DNA from: Nocardia sp. NBC_00403
GTDB lineage: Bacteria > Actinomycetota > Actinomycetes > Mycobacteriales > Mycobacteriaceae
Direction of reading: 5' to 3'
Assembly: GCF_036046055.1 (NCBI RefSeq)
Contig: NZ_CP107939.1
Span: 8,432,001 to 8,496,000, forward strand
DNA length: 64,000 nt
The notes beneath the pieces were generated by a model. The model saw only the letters and a list, made by a program, of their open reading frames with translations, had not been told where the DNA came from and searched no databases. Made by a program: the position numbers and the translations under genes. Positions within the stretch are counted from its first letter, which is position 1; each line of letters begins with the position of its first letter. This document shows positions 52,801 to 62,092 of this stretch, piece by piece.

Positions 52801-53475
52801 AACGTCGAGCAGCGATCGCTGGTCGGCGACCGCGAACGGCCGCAGCTCGGTGATCTCGTCGCCCCAGAACTCCACGCGCACCGGGTGATCGGCGGTCGGC
52901 GGGAAGAGATCGAGGATGCCGCCACGCACCGCGAACTCGCCGCGCTTACCGACCATGTCGACTCTGGTGTAAGCGAATTCGACCAGGCGCGTGAGCAATT
53001 CGTCGAAATCCAATTCGGCGCCGACGCGCAGCACCACCGGCTCGATATCGCCGAGCCCGGCAGCCATCGGCTGCATCAGCGATCGCACCGTGGTCACCAC
53101 TACACGCAGCGGCTCCGGGAACGTCGGATCCTCCGGATGCGCCAGCCGTCGCAGCACCGAAAGCCTGCGCCCGACCGTGTCCGCCCCCGGCGAGAGCCGC
53201 TCGTGCGGCAGCGTCTCCCAGGAGGGGAACTGCGCAACGGCGGGGCCGAGAATCTCCTCGAGCTCGACAGTCAGGTCGTCGGCCTCACGACCGGTCGCGG
53301 TCACCACCACCAGCGGCTCGCGCGCCGCGATCGTCGCCGCCACGAACGGCCGCACCGCGGCCGGCGCGACCAACTCGACCGGCGACTTCCCGACCAGGTC
53401 GGCGACGGTTCGCAGCGCGGCGTCGGCACCGGCCACCGCGGCCAGTCCCGCCAATGGTGGACGATGGGTGGACAT
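49861..53475 (-). CDS. mfd: Transcription-repair coupling factor
   Basis: A 1204-residue ATP-dependent translocase that removes stalled RNA polymerase at DNA damage and recruits UvrA. The N-terminal UvrB-like domains carry [15 protein letters not shown]. The RNA-polymerase-binding domain begins near [14 protein letters not shown]. The helicase part has Walker [22 protein letters not shown] as the DExQ motif, MSATPIPRT, and the TRG motif region ([14 protein letters not shown] and following). The C-terminal domain that contacts UvrA ends the protein. The ATG at 53475 has AGGAG six bases upstream; the frame extends to 53601 without homology. It is coupled to mazG downstream. Confidence 0.97.
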   Translation of the reverse strand: MSTHRPPLAGLAAVAGADAALRTVADLVGKSPVELVAPAAVRPFVAATIAAREPLVVVTATGREADDLTVELEEILGPAVAQFPSWETLPHERLSPGADTVGRRLSVLRRLAHPEDPTFPEPLRVVVTTVRSLMQPMAAGLGDIEPVVLRVGAELDFDELLTRLVEFAYTRVDMVGKRGEFAVRGGILDLFPPTADHPVRVEFWGDEITELRPFAVADQRSLLDVEVDLVVAPPCRELLLTAAVRDRAAEVAVENAADAALVEMLEKLAEGIPVEGMEALLPVLQPGELRLLTEVLPDGTHLLLCDPEKIRTRAADLVRTGEEFLEASWTAASFGSDAPLGAHGLDLAASGYRALPEIHDSANAQGLPWWSLSPLTSGDPAEVVLPVLAGPAARGSDELVATIFASMRAHVATGGRAVVVVAGHGTAQRILERLGDAEVPAAALAAGAEPTAGVVGVLCGSLHDGMVLDDAGLVVVAESDLTGNRVTAPGEGKRLPAKRRNQVDPLALNAGDMVVHDQHGIGRFVEMIERTVGGARREYLVIEYAPGKRGQPGDRLFVPMESLDQLSRYVGGEMPSLSKLGGSDWANTKRKARKAVREIAGELVQLYAARQAAPGHAFASDSPWQKEMEDAFAFTETVDQMTAISEVKADMEKPVPMDRVVCGDVGYGKTEIAVRAAFKAVQDGKQVAVLVPTTLLAQQHLQTFAERVAGFPVTVKGLSRFTDPAESRAVLEGLADGSVDIVVGTHRLLQTGVRWKDLGLVVVDEEQRFGVEHKEHIKALRTHVDVLTMSATPIPRTLEMSLAGIREMSTILTPPEERHPVLTYVGGYNDKQVTAAIRRELLRDGQVFYVHNRVSSIDKAAKRIRDLVPEARVAVAHGQMNEDALEGTVQGFWEREFDVLVCTTIIETGLDISNANTLIVERGDSLGLSQLHQLRGRVGRSRERGYAYFLYPPEKPLTETAYDRLATIAQNSDLGAGMAVAMKDLEIRGAGNVLGAEQSGHVAGVGFDLYVRLVGEAVEAYRAAADGKPITTEEIKEVRIDLPVDAHIPPDYIASDRLRLEAYRKLAAAQDDPALALVVEELVDRYGPLPVEVGRLISVAKLRLLAREYGVTEIAVTGTTLKVAPLSLPDSKQMRLKRIYPSAGYRAASGVVQLPLPRVEDSVGAERVRDVVLLQFVADLLLALDGKAQGAVDLTVATEVSASR

Positions 53476-53641
53476 GCGGACTCCTGAGCTCAGGCGGGGT
53501 TTAGGACGGCCAACCGAGTCTAGCCACTCCCCCTGACAGGCAACCCGGCCCCACATGGGGACCCGATCTCGACCGAACATTCCATCCTGGCCGACCCGCA
53601 CAGGTGAGTCCTATGGGCCCGTTCGCGGCCACGCGGCAAAA

Positions 53642-54289
53642 TTACGGCACGTAGCGGCGGAGACGGCGAGCGGCGAACTCACGGAAGTACGACAATTTCT
53701 CCGGCGGCACGATCGACGGCAGCAGGAAGAACCACATGCGTTCCATCCGCGCGGCCATCTGATCCATCGAATCGGTGCCGACGGCGATGATGTGCACGCC
53801 CGCGGTCATCTCCTGCAGTAGCACCCCGATCACCTCGGGATCGAGCTCGGGCTCCAGATCGCCCTGGGTGATGGCGCGTTCGGAGAGCACGCGGTAGGTG
53901 TCGCCCCACGTCTTGGCGATGTTGTCGCCCTGGGCGCCGCGGTAGTCACCGATCTGATGGGTCAGCTTGAGCATCGCGCCGACCATCGGGTCGTTCATCG
54001 ATAGGTCCGCGACCACATAGGTGATCCCGATGCACGCTTCGAGCGCGGGCACCCGGGGATCGAAGAAACCCTGGCACGAACTGACCAGGCGCTCGTTGCC
54101 CTGGTCGACCACGGCGCGCGCTAGCTCTTCCTTCGAACCGAAGTGAAAGTACAAGGCGCCCTTGGTCACGTTCGACTGCGCGATGATCTCGCTCAGGCTC
54201 GCATTCGCATATCCCAAGCGCAGAAAGACATCGGCAGCGCCCGCAAGGACGGAATCGCGGGTGATCTCCGCGCGCGCTTGCCTAGCCAT
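53642..54289 (-). CDS. Gamma-butyrolactone-receptor-like TetR regulator
   Basis: A 215-residue TetR protein with the features of the ArpA/ScbR group. It opens MARQARAEITRDSVLAGAADVF and has NVTKGALYFHFGSKEELARAVVDQ at about 42-65, the family's recognition helix region, and a tryptophan in the ligand domain (IAKTWGDTYRVL) where receptors of this group keep one. In Streptomyces such proteins sense gamma-butyrolactones and repress antibiotic genes. The true start is ATG 54289; the preceding TTG is not needed. It lies between mfd and an Rv1019-like TetR gene, an insertion compared with mycobacteria. No butyrolactone synthase gene (afsA type) is visible in the window, so the ligand is inferred. 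Confidence 0.8.
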   Translation of the reverse strand: MARQARAEITRDSVLAGAADVFLRLGYANASLSEIIAQSNVTKGALYFHFGSKEELARAVVDQGNERLVSSCQGFFDPRVPALEACIGITYVVADLSMNDPMVGAMLKLTHQIGDYRGAQGDNIAKTWGDTYRVLSERAITQGDLEPELDPEVIGVLLQEMTAGVHIIAVGTDSMDQMAARMERMWFFLLPSIVPPEKLSYFREFAARRLRRYVP

Positions 54290-54329
54290 CAAATCCGCCT
54301 GTCATCCCTAAAACCAGCCATCCTGAAGT

Positions 54330-54355
54330 AGACCGACATCACGAACAAGACCGAC
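54330..54355. promoter_or_regulatory. Direct repeat upstream of the receptor-like regulator
   Basis: AGACCGAC occurs at 54330-54337 and again at 54348-54355, an 18-base period, 41-66 bases before the regulator's ATG. On the minus strand each copy reads GTCGGTCT, which resembles half of the CGGT-containing ArpA/ScbR binding sites. Autoregulation is likely if the site is real. Confidence 0.4.
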
Positions 54356-54505
54356 TTACCGCCCGAACAGCACCCAGAGGATGCGTGAACCGTACCACCA
54401 GGTGGGCGCCCGCCAATCAATTCGAGCATTCGATCGGACCTCCGTCGCAATTTGCTGGTTACCAACCCGGTCTTGCACCGAACAATCCCGGTTACCCCAA
54501 CCGTG

Positions 54506-55156
54506 TCAATCACCCTTGTCAGTGCGCCATTCCGAGCTCAACTGCGGATCGGCCTCCAGGTTGCTGAGCCCATTCCAGCAGAGGTTCACCAGATGTGCCG
54601 CGACAACCTCTTTCGACGGTTTGCGCTCATCCAGCCACCAGGTTGCCGCGGTGGAAACCATGCCGACCAATGCCTGCGCGTACATCGGCGCGAGACTGGT
54701 ATCGAAGCCTCTGCGCTCGAAATCCCCGGCAAGGAGGTGGGATACCTGATTGACCGCTTCGTTGAGCAGGCTCGAGTAACGCCCATCGGTGGTCGTCGCA
54801 GGCTGATCGCGGAGCAGGATTCGGAAGCCGTCGGTGCGCTCGTCGATATAGGTCAGCAGCGCGAGCGCGACCTGCTCGAGCCGGATCCGCGACCGGTTCT
54901 GGGTCAGCGAGGAGGTGATCATGTCGAGCAGCATCGACATCTCCCGGTCGACGACGACCGCGTACAGACCTTCCTTGCCGCCGAAGTGTTCGTACACCAC
55001 GGGTTTGGAGACCTGGGCCCGCTGCGCGATCTCCTCGATCGAGGTCGCGTCGTACCCGCGTTCGGCGAACAGTGCGCGACCGATCTCGATCAACTGCTGA
55101 CGCCGCTGCGTACCCGTCATCCGGGGCCGGGGCACGCGAGGCTCACCCGAAGACAT
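54506..55156 (-). CDS. TetR-family regulator, Rv1019-like
   Basis: A 216-residue TetR repressor. The DNA-binding part is [47 protein letters not shown] at about 16-62, the form with K-P-V-V-Y-E-H-F typical of actinobacterial TetR_N members. The long helical remainder ([19 protein letters not shown], then [25 protein letters not shown]) is the conserved C-terminal domain of this subgroup. The ATG at 55156 has GGGAG four bases upstream; the open frame extends to 55294 without support. Its place between mfd and glmU is the same as Rv1019 in M. tuberculosis. The regulated genes are unknown to me. Confidence 0.88.
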   Translation of the reverse strand: MSSGEPRVPRPRMTGTQRRQQLIEIGRALFAERGYDATSIEEIAQRAQVSKPVVYEHFGGKEGLYAVVVDREMSMLLDMITSSLTQNRSRIRLEQVALALLTYIDERTDGFRILLRDQPATTTDGRYSSLLNEAVNQVSHLLAGDFERRGFDTSLAPMYAQALVGMVSTAATWWLDERKPSKEVVAAHLVNLCWNGLSNLEADPQLSSEWRTDKGD

Positions 55157-55401
55157 CGCTCCCGCCTCCCTTGCGCACGACCATAAGTTGGCAACAACTG
55201 TTCCAGACAGCCCCACTGCACCACGAGTCACCCCGGGCAGCGCCGATCGATCGGCACTGCGCCGACGCCGAACCAAACATCCGACGACCGGCAAAAAGAC
55301 GCCGGGAGACGGGGAGCATTCGCCCGAGAGCGCAACAGTATGCGAGGATCTTCATCGTGCTCGAGCACAGCGGCGGGTTCACCCATCCGCCGGTGTGATA
55401 A

Positions 55402-55472
55402 TCCGCCGTAGTGTAATGGCAGCACCTCTGATTTTGGTTCAGATAGTTCAGGTTCGAGTCCTGGCGGCGGAG
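55402..55472 (+). tRNA. tRNA-Gln (UUG)
   Basis: The cloverleaf has acceptor TCCGCCG with CGGCGGA, anticodon arm TCTGA-TTTTGGT-TCAGA (anticodon UUG, reading CAA and CAG), T loop TTCGAGT, and no encoded CCA. The sequence is very close to actinobacterial tRNA-Gln genes. It lies just before glmU and on the same strand. Confidence 0.95.
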
Positions 55473-55544
55473 CTCACCGGCACGATGGCCTATCGTTGGC
55501 CCCGCACGTTGGCCAGCACGATGACAGGCAGCCGAGGGAGATCC

Positions 55545-57035
55545 ATGCCACAGCAGACCGCCGTCGTCGTTCTCGCAGCTGGTGCCGGGACGCGGATGCG
55601 GTCGAAGACCCCTAAAGTGCTGCATTCGCTCGCCGGTCGAAGCATGCTCGCACACGCGCTGCATGCGGCTAACGAGATCGACCCCGCGTTTCTCATCACC
55701 GTGGTTGGACACGACCGCGAGCAAGTCGGCGCCGCGGTCGGCGCCGTCGCCGCCGATCTCGGCCGCGAGATCATTACCGCAATCCAAGAACAACAGCTCG
55801 GCACCGGACACGCCGTGCAATGCGCACTGCAGGCGCTGCCCGAAGATTTCACCGGCGACCTGCTCGTCACCTCAGCCGATGTGCCGCTACTCGACGGGCA
55901 CACCCTGTCCGCGCTGCTCGATGAGCACCGCAGCTATGCCGAACGCTCCGCGGTCACGGTGCTGACCTTCGTGCCCGACGACCCGAACGGCTACGGCCGC
56001 ATCGTCCGCAATGCCAACGGCCAGGTCACCGAGATCGTCGAACATGCCGACGCCACACCGGAACAGAGCGCGATCAACGAGGTCAACTCCGGTGTGTACA
56101 CCTTCGACGCCGCAGTGCTTCGCACCATGATCGGCCGACTGTCCACCGCCAACGCCCAGCATGAGCTGTACCTCACCGATGTGCTGCGATTGGCCCGCGA
56201 AGCCGGACATCCGGTGCACGGCGCCCGGCTCATCGACGCGGCGAAGGTCACCGGCGTCAACGATCGGGTGCAGCTGTCGGACGCCGCGCGCACGCTCAAC
56301 CGCTACATCTTGGAGCGGCATATGCGGGCCGGGGTGACCATCCTCGATCCCACGACCACCTGGGTCGATGCGAACGTGAAGATCGCGCGGGACGCGGTGA
56401 TCCGGCCGGGGGTGCAGCTGCTCGGCGGCACCGACATCGGCGAGGACGCCGAGATCGGACCGGACACCACCTTGACCGATGTGGTCGTCGGCGTCGGCGC
56501 TCGCGTCGTGCGGACCCACGGCGACCAGGCCATGATCGGCCCGGGCGCGACTATCGGCCCCTTCAGTTACCTGCGACCCGGCACCGTGGTCGGAGAGTCC
56601 GGCAAGCTCGGCGCATTCGTCGAAACCAAGAACGCCACGATCGGCGCGCATTCGAAAGTACCGCACCTCACCTATGTCGGCGATGCCACCATCGGCGAAC
56701 ACAGCAACATCGGTGCGTCGAGCGTTTTCGTGAATTACGACGGAGTGAAGAAGCATCACACCACTGTCGGATCGCATGTGCGCACCGGGAGCGACACCAT
56801 GTTCGTCGCACCGGTCACCGTGGGTGACGGCGCGTATACGGCGGCGGGTACTGTACTGCGCAGAAGCGTTCCACCGGGGGCTCTCGCGGTGTCAGGTGGA
56901 CCACAGCGCAATATCGAAAACTGGGTCCAGCGGTACCGTCCCGGCACTGCTGCGGCGCACGCGGCGGCGGAAGCCATCGCGGCCAACGAGATGTCGAGTC
57001 AGGCAATCGAGCAAAAGGATGGCAAACAGCAGTGA
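55545..57035 (+). CDS. glmU: Bifunctional GlmU (N-acetylglucosamine-1-phosphate uridyltransferase / glucosamine-1-phosphate acetyltransferase)
   Basis: A 496-residue enzyme making UDP-GlcNAc for peptidoglycan. The N-terminal nucleotidyltransferase has [20 protein letters not shown], the conserved uridyl loop, with [12 protein letters not shown] and TSADVPLL. The C-terminal left-handed beta-helix shows hexapeptide repeats from about residue 255, with [34 protein letters not shown] and [10 protein letters not shown], where acetyltransferase residues lie. A disordered tail ([14 protein letters not shown] and following) is typical of actinobacteria. The ATG at 55545 has GGGAG five bases before it. 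Its stop overlaps the prs GTG by four bases. Confidence 0.98.
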   Translation: MPQQTAVVVLAAGAGTRMRSKTPKVLHSLAGRSMLAHALHAANEIDPAFLITVVGHDREQVGAAVGAVAADLGREIITAIQEQQLGTGHAVQCALQALPEDFTGDLLVTSADVPLLDGHTLSALLDEHRSYAERSAVTVLTFVPDDPNGYGRIVRNANGQVTEIVEHADATPEQSAINEVNSGVYTFDAAVLRTMIGRLSTANAQHELYLTDVLRLAREAGHPVHGARLIDAAKVTGVNDRVQLSDAARTLNRYILERHMRAGVTILDPTTTWVDANVKIARDAVIRPGVQLLGGTDIGEDAEIGPDTTLTDVVVGVGARVVRTHGDQAMIGPGATIGPFSYLRPGTVVGESGKLGAFVETKNATIGAHSKVPHLTYVGDATIGEHSNIGASSVFVNYDGVKKHHTTVGSHVRTGSDTMFVAPVTVGDGAYTAAGTVLRRSVPPGALAVSGGPQRNIENWVQRYRPGTAAAHAAAEAIAANEMSSQAIEQKDGKQQ

Positions 57036-58012
57036 CCGCGTCATGGACCGACAATCAGAAGAACCTGATGCTCTTCTCTGGGCGCGCGCATCCTGAGCTG
57101 GCCGAGCAGGTCGCCAAAGAGCTCGACGTACACGTCACCCCACAGACCGCGCGCGACTTCGCCAACGGCGAGATCTTCGTCCGCTTCGAGGAGTCGGTCC
57201 GCGGATCCGATGCGTTTGTCCTGCAAAGCTTTCCGGCGCCGCTCAACCAGTGGCTCATGGAGCAGCTCATCATGATCGATGCGCTCAAGCGTGGTTCGGC
57301 CAAGCGGATCACCGCGGTGCTGCCGTTCTACCCGTACGCCCGCCAGGACAAGAAGCACCGCGGCCGTGAGCCCATCTCCGCCCGCCTGGTCGCCGACCTG
57401 CTGAAGACCGCAGGCGCCGACCGCATCATCACCGTCGACCTGCACACCGATCAGATCCAGGGCTTCTTCGACGGGCCCGTCGATCACATGCATGCGCAGC
57501 TGCAGCTCGCCGAGTACGTGCGCAACAACTACAGCCTCGAGCACATCACCGTGGTCTCCCCCGACTCCGGTCGCGTGCGCGTCGCCGAGAAATGGGCCGA
57601 CTCGCTCGGTGGCTCGCCGCTGGCGTTCATCCACAAGACCCGCGACCCGCTGGTGCCCAACCAGGTCAAGTCCAACCGGGTCGTCGGTGAGGTCGAGGGC
57701 CGCACCTGCATCCTGATCGACGACATGATCGACACCGGTGGCACCATCGCGGGCGCGGTCAAGGTCCTCGAGGAAGCCGGCGCGGGCGACGTCGTTATCG
57801 CCGCCACGCACGGCGTGCTGAGCGATCCGGCCGCCGAGCGCCTCGCGAACTGCGGTGCCAAAGAGGTCGTCGTCACGAACACGCTGCCGATCAGCGAGGA
57901 CAAGAAGTTCCCGCAGCTGACCGTCCTCTCCATCGCGCCGCTGCTGGCCCGCACCATCCGCGAGGTCTTCGAAAACGGTTCCGTCACCGGCCTTTTCAAC
58001 GGCAACGCCTGA
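57032..58012 (+). CDS. prs: Ribose-phosphate pyrophosphokinase
   Basis: PRPP synthetase, 326 residues, transferring pyrophosphate from ATP to ribose 5-phosphate for nucleotide, NAD, His, Trp and arabinan precursor synthesis. [19 protein letters not shown] begins the fold. The flexible-loop and ATP residues are in [18 protein letters not shown], the catalytic [12 protein letters not shown] follows, and the PRPP loop is [17 protein letters not shown]. The GTG start overlaps the glmU stop (GTGA), giving a coupled glmU-prs operon as in mycobacteria. A strong hairpin follows the stop. Confidence 0.98.
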   Translation: MTASWTDNQKNLMLFSGRAHPELAEQVAKELDVHVTPQTARDFANGEIFVRFEESVRGSDAFVLQSFPAPLNQWLMEQLIMIDALKRGSAKRITAVLPFYPYARQDKKHRGREPISARLVADLLKTAGADRIITVDLHTDQIQGFFDGPVDHMHAQLQLAEYVRNNYSLEHITVVSPDSGRVRVAEKWADSLGGSPLAFIHKTRDPLVPNQVKSNRVVGEVEGRTCILIDDMIDTGGTIAGAVKVLEEAGAGDVVIAATHGVLSDPAAERLANCGAKEVVVTNTLPISEDKKFPQLTVLSIAPLLARTIREVFENGSVTGLFNGNA

Positions 58013-58024
58013 GACATTGCCCCG

Positions 58025-58063
58025 GAAACGGCGGCCGGGACCACGGGTCCCGGCCGCCGTTTC
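58025..58063 (+). terminator. Strong hairpin after prs
   Basis: GAAACGGCGGCCGGGACC at 58025-58042 and its exact complement at 58046-58063 form an 18-bp perfect stem with a three-base loop, 13 bases after the prs stop. No T run follows, as is common for actinobacterial intrinsic terminators, so efficiency is uncertain. Confidence 0.75.
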
Positions 58064-58144
58064 GCGTCGGTGGTCCGCGGCTGCGGTTACCGTTCGCCGT
58101 GTCGGGTCCCATTTGCAGGATGGGCGCCGGAGGATACTGGTCGT

Positions 58145-58405
58145 ATGGACCGTGAATCGCTGGACACCGACATGGGGGACGACAAGCAGGCGGACGAGAT
58201 CAGGGAGTACGAGCGCAATATCGAGGATCCACCCGCCGACCTGCTGATTCGTGACCATGAGAACGACGACGACGGCCGCCTCGGCATCGCCGAGGAGCTC
58301 GAGCAGGAGTGGACGCCAGACAGTCAGGCCACCGAGGATGCCGAAGCCGACGAACGTCCCGCGGAGGTCGCCGCCATGGTGATCATCGACGATTCCGAGG
58401 TATGA
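58145..58405 (+). CDS. Small acidic hypothetical protein (86 aa)
   Basis: An 86-residue, very acidic frame that starts MDRESLDTDMGDDKQADEIREYERNIEDPP. Aspartate and glutamate make up about a third of the residues, and there is no cysteine or membrane segment. GGAGG lies eleven bases before the ATG. I do not recognise a family; small acidic proteins of this look are frequent in actinomycetes. It stands alone between prs and a Pro-rich membrane protein, on the same strand. Consistent codon bias and a good start make it a likely gene, but it could be mis-called. Confidence 0.6.
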   Translation: MDRESLDTDMGDDKQADEIREYERNIEDPPADLLIRDHENDDDGRLGIAEELEQEWTPDSQATEDAEADERPAEVAAMVIIDDSEV

Positions 58406-58529
58406 CACCGTTCCCTGCCGAGTAAACAGGCCCGACCCGTCCGGGGAAATCGAAACGCGTGATCGTGCGAGGGCCGGCTCCACCGTGGTACCCCGCAGAG
58501 CGCGACCGGACACACACGAGGAGGGCGTC

Positions 58530-59108
58530 ATGACTACTCCGCAGCATCCCGACAACCATGACAAGGCGGCCGCGCCGACCGGCGGCGGGCCCCGACCGCC
58601 CGAAGACGAAGCGCCCCCGGCGCAACCCGGCAGCGCGCCCCAGCCCACCGGCGATGCGCCACAGCCCACCGGCGATGCGCCACCGCCGCCGGACGCCGGA
58701 TCACCGTCGCTCGCCAAAGAGCCTGAGCCGCTGCAACCTTCAGGCACGGAGTGGGCAACCCCCGCGGTCGGCGCGCCGGACAACTACCCGCAGACCGGAG
58801 CCCCGCAGGAATCGCCCTACGGCGGGTTCCCCGCCTACACCCAGCAGCCGTATCAGGAGTACGGTGCCGCGCCCCAACGATCCGGCGCTCAGATCTATTC
58901 GATCATCGCCTTCGTCTGCGCGGCGCTCTCGCTGCTTTTCTGCCCCATCCTGTTCGGCCCAGCAGGCATCATTCTCGGCGTCATCGGCCGCAACAAGGGC
59001 GAATCCCTCGGCAAGGTCGCCGTCATCGTCGCCGCGGTCGCCATGGTCATCGGAATCGTCGTGAGCTACATCGTGCTGGCCGGCGACGCACTCCCCGACC
59101 AGAGCTGA
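58530..59108 (+). CDS. Pro-rich membrane protein with DUF4190-like domain
   Basis: A 192-residue protein. The first 120 residues are low-complexity, rich in Pro, Gln, Gly and Tyr, including a perfect tandem repeat. Two membrane helices follow, at about 124-150 (IYSIIAFVCAALSLLFCPILFGPAGIILG) and 160-182 (KVAVIVAAVAMVIGIVVSYIVL), with GVIGRNKGESLGKV between them, the DUF4190 pattern. The function is not known; a membrane anchor with a long cytoplasmic, possibly phase-separating tail is what the sequence shows. GAGGAGGG precedes the ATG at 58530. Confidence 0.8.
   Translation: MTTPQHPDNHDKAAAPTGGGPRPPEDEAPPAQPGSAPQPTGDAPQPTGDAPPPPDAGSPSLAKEPEPLQPSGTEWATPAVGAPDNYPQTGAPQESPYGGFPAYTQQPYQEYGAAPQRSGAQIYSIIAFVCAALSLLFCPILFGPAGIILGVIGRNKGESLGKVAVIVAAVAMVIGIVVSYIVLAGDALPDQS
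58641..58682 (+). repeat. Perfect 21-base tandem duplication
   Basis: Two identical 21-base units (58641-58661 and 58662-58682) encode the repeated peptide QPTGDAP in the Pro-rich region of the membrane protein. The lack of any difference points to a recent slippage event; copy number may vary between strains. Confidence 0.9.
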
Positions 59109-59138
59109 CCGGGGAACCCACCGGGTAGATTTTTCTCC

Positions 59139-59771
59139 ATGAGCGGATTCGGTGGGTTCCCCCCGGCGGGATTGGACTTCTACGAGGACCTCGAGGCCGA
59201 CAATTCGAAGGCCTTCTGGAATGCGCACAAGGACGTCTACGAACAGTCGGTGAAAGCGCCGATGGTCGCACTCGCCGCGGAACTGGAGCCGGACTTCGGC
59301 ACCGCGAAGATCTTCCGCCCGTACCGCGACGTCCGCTTCTCGAAGGACAAATCGCCGTACAAGACCGCGCAGGGCGCGGTGGCAGGCGTCGCACCGGGTG
59401 CCGGGTGGTACGTGCAGATCAGCGCGGCCGGGTTGTTCATCGGCGGCGGCTTCTATTCGGGCTCCCCCACCCAGGTCGCCCAACTGCGCGCCACCGTCGC
59501 CGACGAGGTGCGCGGCGCCGAGCTGGAGGCCATCCTCGCGAAGCTGACCAAAGCGGGGTACACGATCGGCGGGGACAAGCTCAAAACCAAGCCGAAGGGC
59601 TACGAGGCGGACCATCCCCGCATCGATCTGCTGCGCCACAAATCTCTCACTTGCAGTAAAGAATTCGGCGCGCCGCCATGGCTCGACAAGCCGAGGGCCG
59701 CGAAGGAGATTCGCGCCGCGTGGGAAGGGATGCGTCCCCTCATCGAATGGCTTGCGGCCGTCGTGGGATGA
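59139..59771 (+). CDS. DUF2461 family protein
   Basis: A 210-residue member of DUF2461, a conserved family of unknown function. GGFPPAGLDFYEDLEADNSKAFWNAHKDVYEQSV at the N-terminus and FRPYRDVRFSKDKSPYKTAQGA at about 66-88 are its hallmarks. GWYVQISAAGLFIGGGFY and PKGYEADHPRIDLLRHKSLTCSKEF follow in the family order. The ATG at 59139 lies 30 bases after the upstream gene's stop and may share its transcript. It is convergent with RNase Z, seven bases apart. Confidence 0.9.
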   Translation: MSGFGGFPPAGLDFYEDLEADNSKAFWNAHKDVYEQSVKAPMVALAAELEPDFGTAKIFRPYRDVRFSKDKSPYKTAQGAVAGVAPGAGWYVQISAAGLFIGGGFYSGSPTQVAQLRATVADEVRGAELEAILAKLTKAGYTIGGDKLKTKPKGYEADHPRIDLLRHKSLTCSKEFGAPPWLDKPRAAKEIRAAWEGMRPLIEWLAAVVG

Positions 59772-59778
59772 GCCCGGC

Positions 59779-60696
59779 TCAGTGCCGGGGCGGCAGCGGG
59801 ATTCTCGCCAGGTCTTCCGCGACAACGATCGGGCCGGTGAAATGCCGTGCGGCTTCGGCGAAATGCTCGTCGAGGTCCCGGTATCGCTGGGAGAAGTGCG
59901 TCAGCACGAGCGTGCGCACTCCCGCTGCCGCGGCCACCCTGGCCGCTTGTCCTGCGGTGAGGTGCCCGTACTCCTCGGCGAGGCCGGCATCGGCGTCCAG
60001 GAACGTCGCCTCGATCACCAGCATGTCCACCTCGGCGGCCAGCTCGTGGACGCCCGCGCAGAGCCGAGTGTCCATCACGAACGCAAAACTCTGCCCCCGC
60101 CGCGGCGCACTGACTTCGGCCAAGGTGACTGTGCGCCCACCCCATTCGATCGCACCCTGTCGCTGCAACTGCCCGACGATCGGTCCGCGAAGCCCGATGG
60201 CACGGAGTCGATCCGGCAGCATACGGACACCGTCGGGTTCGGTGATCCGGTAGCCGAAGGCCTCGACCGGATGCGACAGCGGCACCGTGGCCAGGGTGAA
60301 AGGCGCGCCGGATGCGGCCAACGAGCCCGGCCCGGTGATCGGATGCCTGCGCAGCTCGACCGTGTGATGGAAGGCGGTGGCATTACTGAGCCGATCGAGA
60401 TACTGCTCGCCGGAGGCGGGGTAGTACACGTCGACCGGATGTGGGACTCGGTCCAGATTGATCCGCTGGATCACCCCGGGCAGGCCGAGGCAGTGGTCGC
60501 CGTGGAAGTGGGTCACCGCGATGCGGGTGATATCGGTGACCGAAACCCCCGCGTACGCCATCTGCCGCTGCGTGCCCTCGCCGGGATCGAAGAGCAGGCC
60601 CTCCTCGCCCCATCTGAGCAGGTACCCATTGTGGTTGCGCTGTTTGGTCGGCACCTGGCTCGCGGTGCCGAGGACGACGAGTTCGCGTGGTGACAT
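59779..60696 (-). CDS. rnz: Ribonuclease Z (tRNA 3'-end processing)
   Basis: A 305-residue metallo-beta-lactamase-fold nuclease that trims tRNA 3' trailers. This matters here because both tRNA genes in the window lack encoded CCA. The zinc motif [13 protein letters not shown] (about 62-74), further ligands in FVMDTRLC and LVIEATFLD, the final LTHFSQRY, and the N-terminal [23 protein letters not shown] are all present. It lies six bases downstream of the aminotransferase-like gene on the same strand, so the two probably form an operon. Confidence 0.93.
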   Translation of the reverse strand: MSPRELVVLGTASQVPTKQRNHNGYLLRWGEEGLLFDPGEGTQRQMAYAGVSVTDITRIAVTHFHGDHCLGLPGVIQRINLDRVPHPVDVYYPASGEQYLDRLSNATAFHHTVELRRHPITGPGSLAASGAPFTLATVPLSHPVEAFGYRITEPDGVRMLPDRLRAIGLRGPIVGQLQRQGAIEWGGRTVTLAEVSAPRRGQSFAFVMDTRLCAGVHELAAEVDMLVIEATFLDADAGLAEEYGHLTAGQAARVAAAAGVRTLVLTHFSQRYRDLDEHFAEAARHFTGPIVVAEDLARIPLPPRH

Positions 60697-60702
60697 GGGT
60701 GC

Positions 60703-61899
60703 TCAGAGCGCTGCGACGGCGGCCACGAAACGGTCCAGCTCCTCGAAGCTGACGAAGCAGTGCGGGGAGGCACGGACCACCGACGCCAGACCACGCGCGG
60801 TCATATCCAACAGCGTGGAGGAGGCGTGACTGACCGTCACCGTAATTTCTTGTGCCGCAAGATGATCGCGGACCTCGACGGAGTCGATGCCGTCGACGGT
60901 GAAGGAGACGATGCCGTTGTGCCTGATGCCGATGTCACGGACGGTGACGCCGTCGATCTCCGGCAGCGACTTGCGCAAGTACGCCGCGCGGGCCGCGATG
61001 GCGGCGTAGACATCGTCGGGGCCGAGGTCGAGCAGGTACTGCACGGCGGCGCCCAAGCCGAGGCGGGCCGCGACATCGCATTCCCAGAATTCGAATCGCC
61101 TCGCATCGGGGGCGAGGGTGTAGGTGCCGGGCGCCGTCCACCCTGCGCTGTGCAGGTCGAGACGTTGGGGCACCATCGACGTGGCCAATTCCGGGCGCAG
61201 GTATAGAAATCCGGTGCCGCGTGGTCCGCGCAGCCACTTGCGGCCGGTCACCGAGAGCGCGTCGACGCCGAGTTCGACCACATCGATCGGGAGCTGCCCT
61301 GCGGACTGGCAGGCATCCAGCAACACCAAGGCGCCGACCGTGTGCGCGATCCTGGTGGCCTCGGCGGCCGGGTTGACCAGTCCGCCGTTGGTCGGCACGT
61401 GCAACAGCGAGACCAGCTTGACGCGCTCGTCCATCATGGCCGCGAGGGCGTCGAGATCGAGCTGGCCACTGCTGTCGCTGGGGATGTGCTGCACGGTTGC
61501 CCCAGTCGCCTTCGCGCGCTGCAATGCCGCGATGGCGTTGCTCGCGTAGTCGGCGCCGGAGATCAGGATGCGATCGCCGGGCGAGAGCGGCACCGAGTAG
61601 AAGAAATCGGCCCAGGAGCGGGTGGCGCTGTCGCTGAGCGCGATGCTGACCGGGTCGGCGTTGATGAGCGTGCCGATCACGGTTTTCACGCTGGCGAGAT
61701 CGTCGAGACGTTCGTTTGCAGCACGGTAGCCACCGATCTCGGCTTCGCGACGCAGGTGATCGACGACGGTGTCGGTGACAGTCCGCGATGGCAGTGACGA
61801 TCCCGCGCTGTCGAGGAAAACCAACCCGGTTCCCGAACTCGACGAGATGCCTGGAGTGTCGTCCCGTACGCGATGGTCGTCCAGCATGCCGACGACCAT
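60703..61899 (-). CDS. egtE: Class-V aminotransferase-fold PLP enzyme, probable EgtE
   Basis: A 398-residue fold-type I PLP protein of the NifS/Csd group. FLDSAGSSLPSRTVTDTVVDHL begins the domain, HVPTNGGLVNPAAE and LLDACQSAGQLPIDV hold the cofactor aspartate region, and the Schiff-base lysine is in TGRKWLRGPRGTGFLY (about 220). The NifS active-site cysteine loop is absent. EgtE cleaves the sulfoxide intermediate of ergothioneine synthesis. The assignment rests on fold plus its divergent position next to egtA-egtB; it could be another C-S lyase or racemase-like enzyme. The start is ATG 61899 or 61887. It is followed by rnz. The 193 bases to egtA would hold both promoters. Confidence 0.6.
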   Translation of the reverse strand: MVVGMLDDHRVRDDTPGISSSSGTGLVFLDSAGSSLPSRTVTDTVVDHLRREAEIGGYRAANERLDDLASVKTVIGTLINADPVSIALSDSATRSWADFFYSVPLSPGDRILISGADYASNAIAALQRAKATGATVQHIPSDSSGQLDLDALAAMMDERVKLVSLLHVPTNGGLVNPAAEATRIAHTVGALVLLDACQSAGQLPIDVVELGVDALSVTGRKWLRGPRGTGFLYLRPELATSMVPQRLDLHSAGWTAPGTYTLAPDARRFEFWECDVAARLGLGAAVQYLLDLGPDDVYAAIAARAAYLRKSLPEIDGVTVRDIGIRHNGIVSFTVDGIDSVEVRDHLAAQEITVTVSHASSTLLDMTARGLASVVRASPHCFVSFEELDRFVAAVAAL

Positions 61900-62092
61900 A
61901 TCCGGTCAGGAGTTCGAAATCTTGTCGCTTTTTTGTCAGTCTCGCTCGCTACCCTGGTTTGAGTCGGCGTACGCGGAATGCAACAGGCTGTCGCAGCGAT
62001 ACACCAGCTAAGGCGGACACGAACCCGCCGACCAGGGCGCTCGGACGGACCTACCCGTCCGGCCGCCGACAGACTCATCAGCGGAGGTTGGC

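Noticed and set aside
52087..53487. Plus-strand 466-codon frame opposite mfd
   Set aside because: No recognisable domain; mfd on the other strand is certain.
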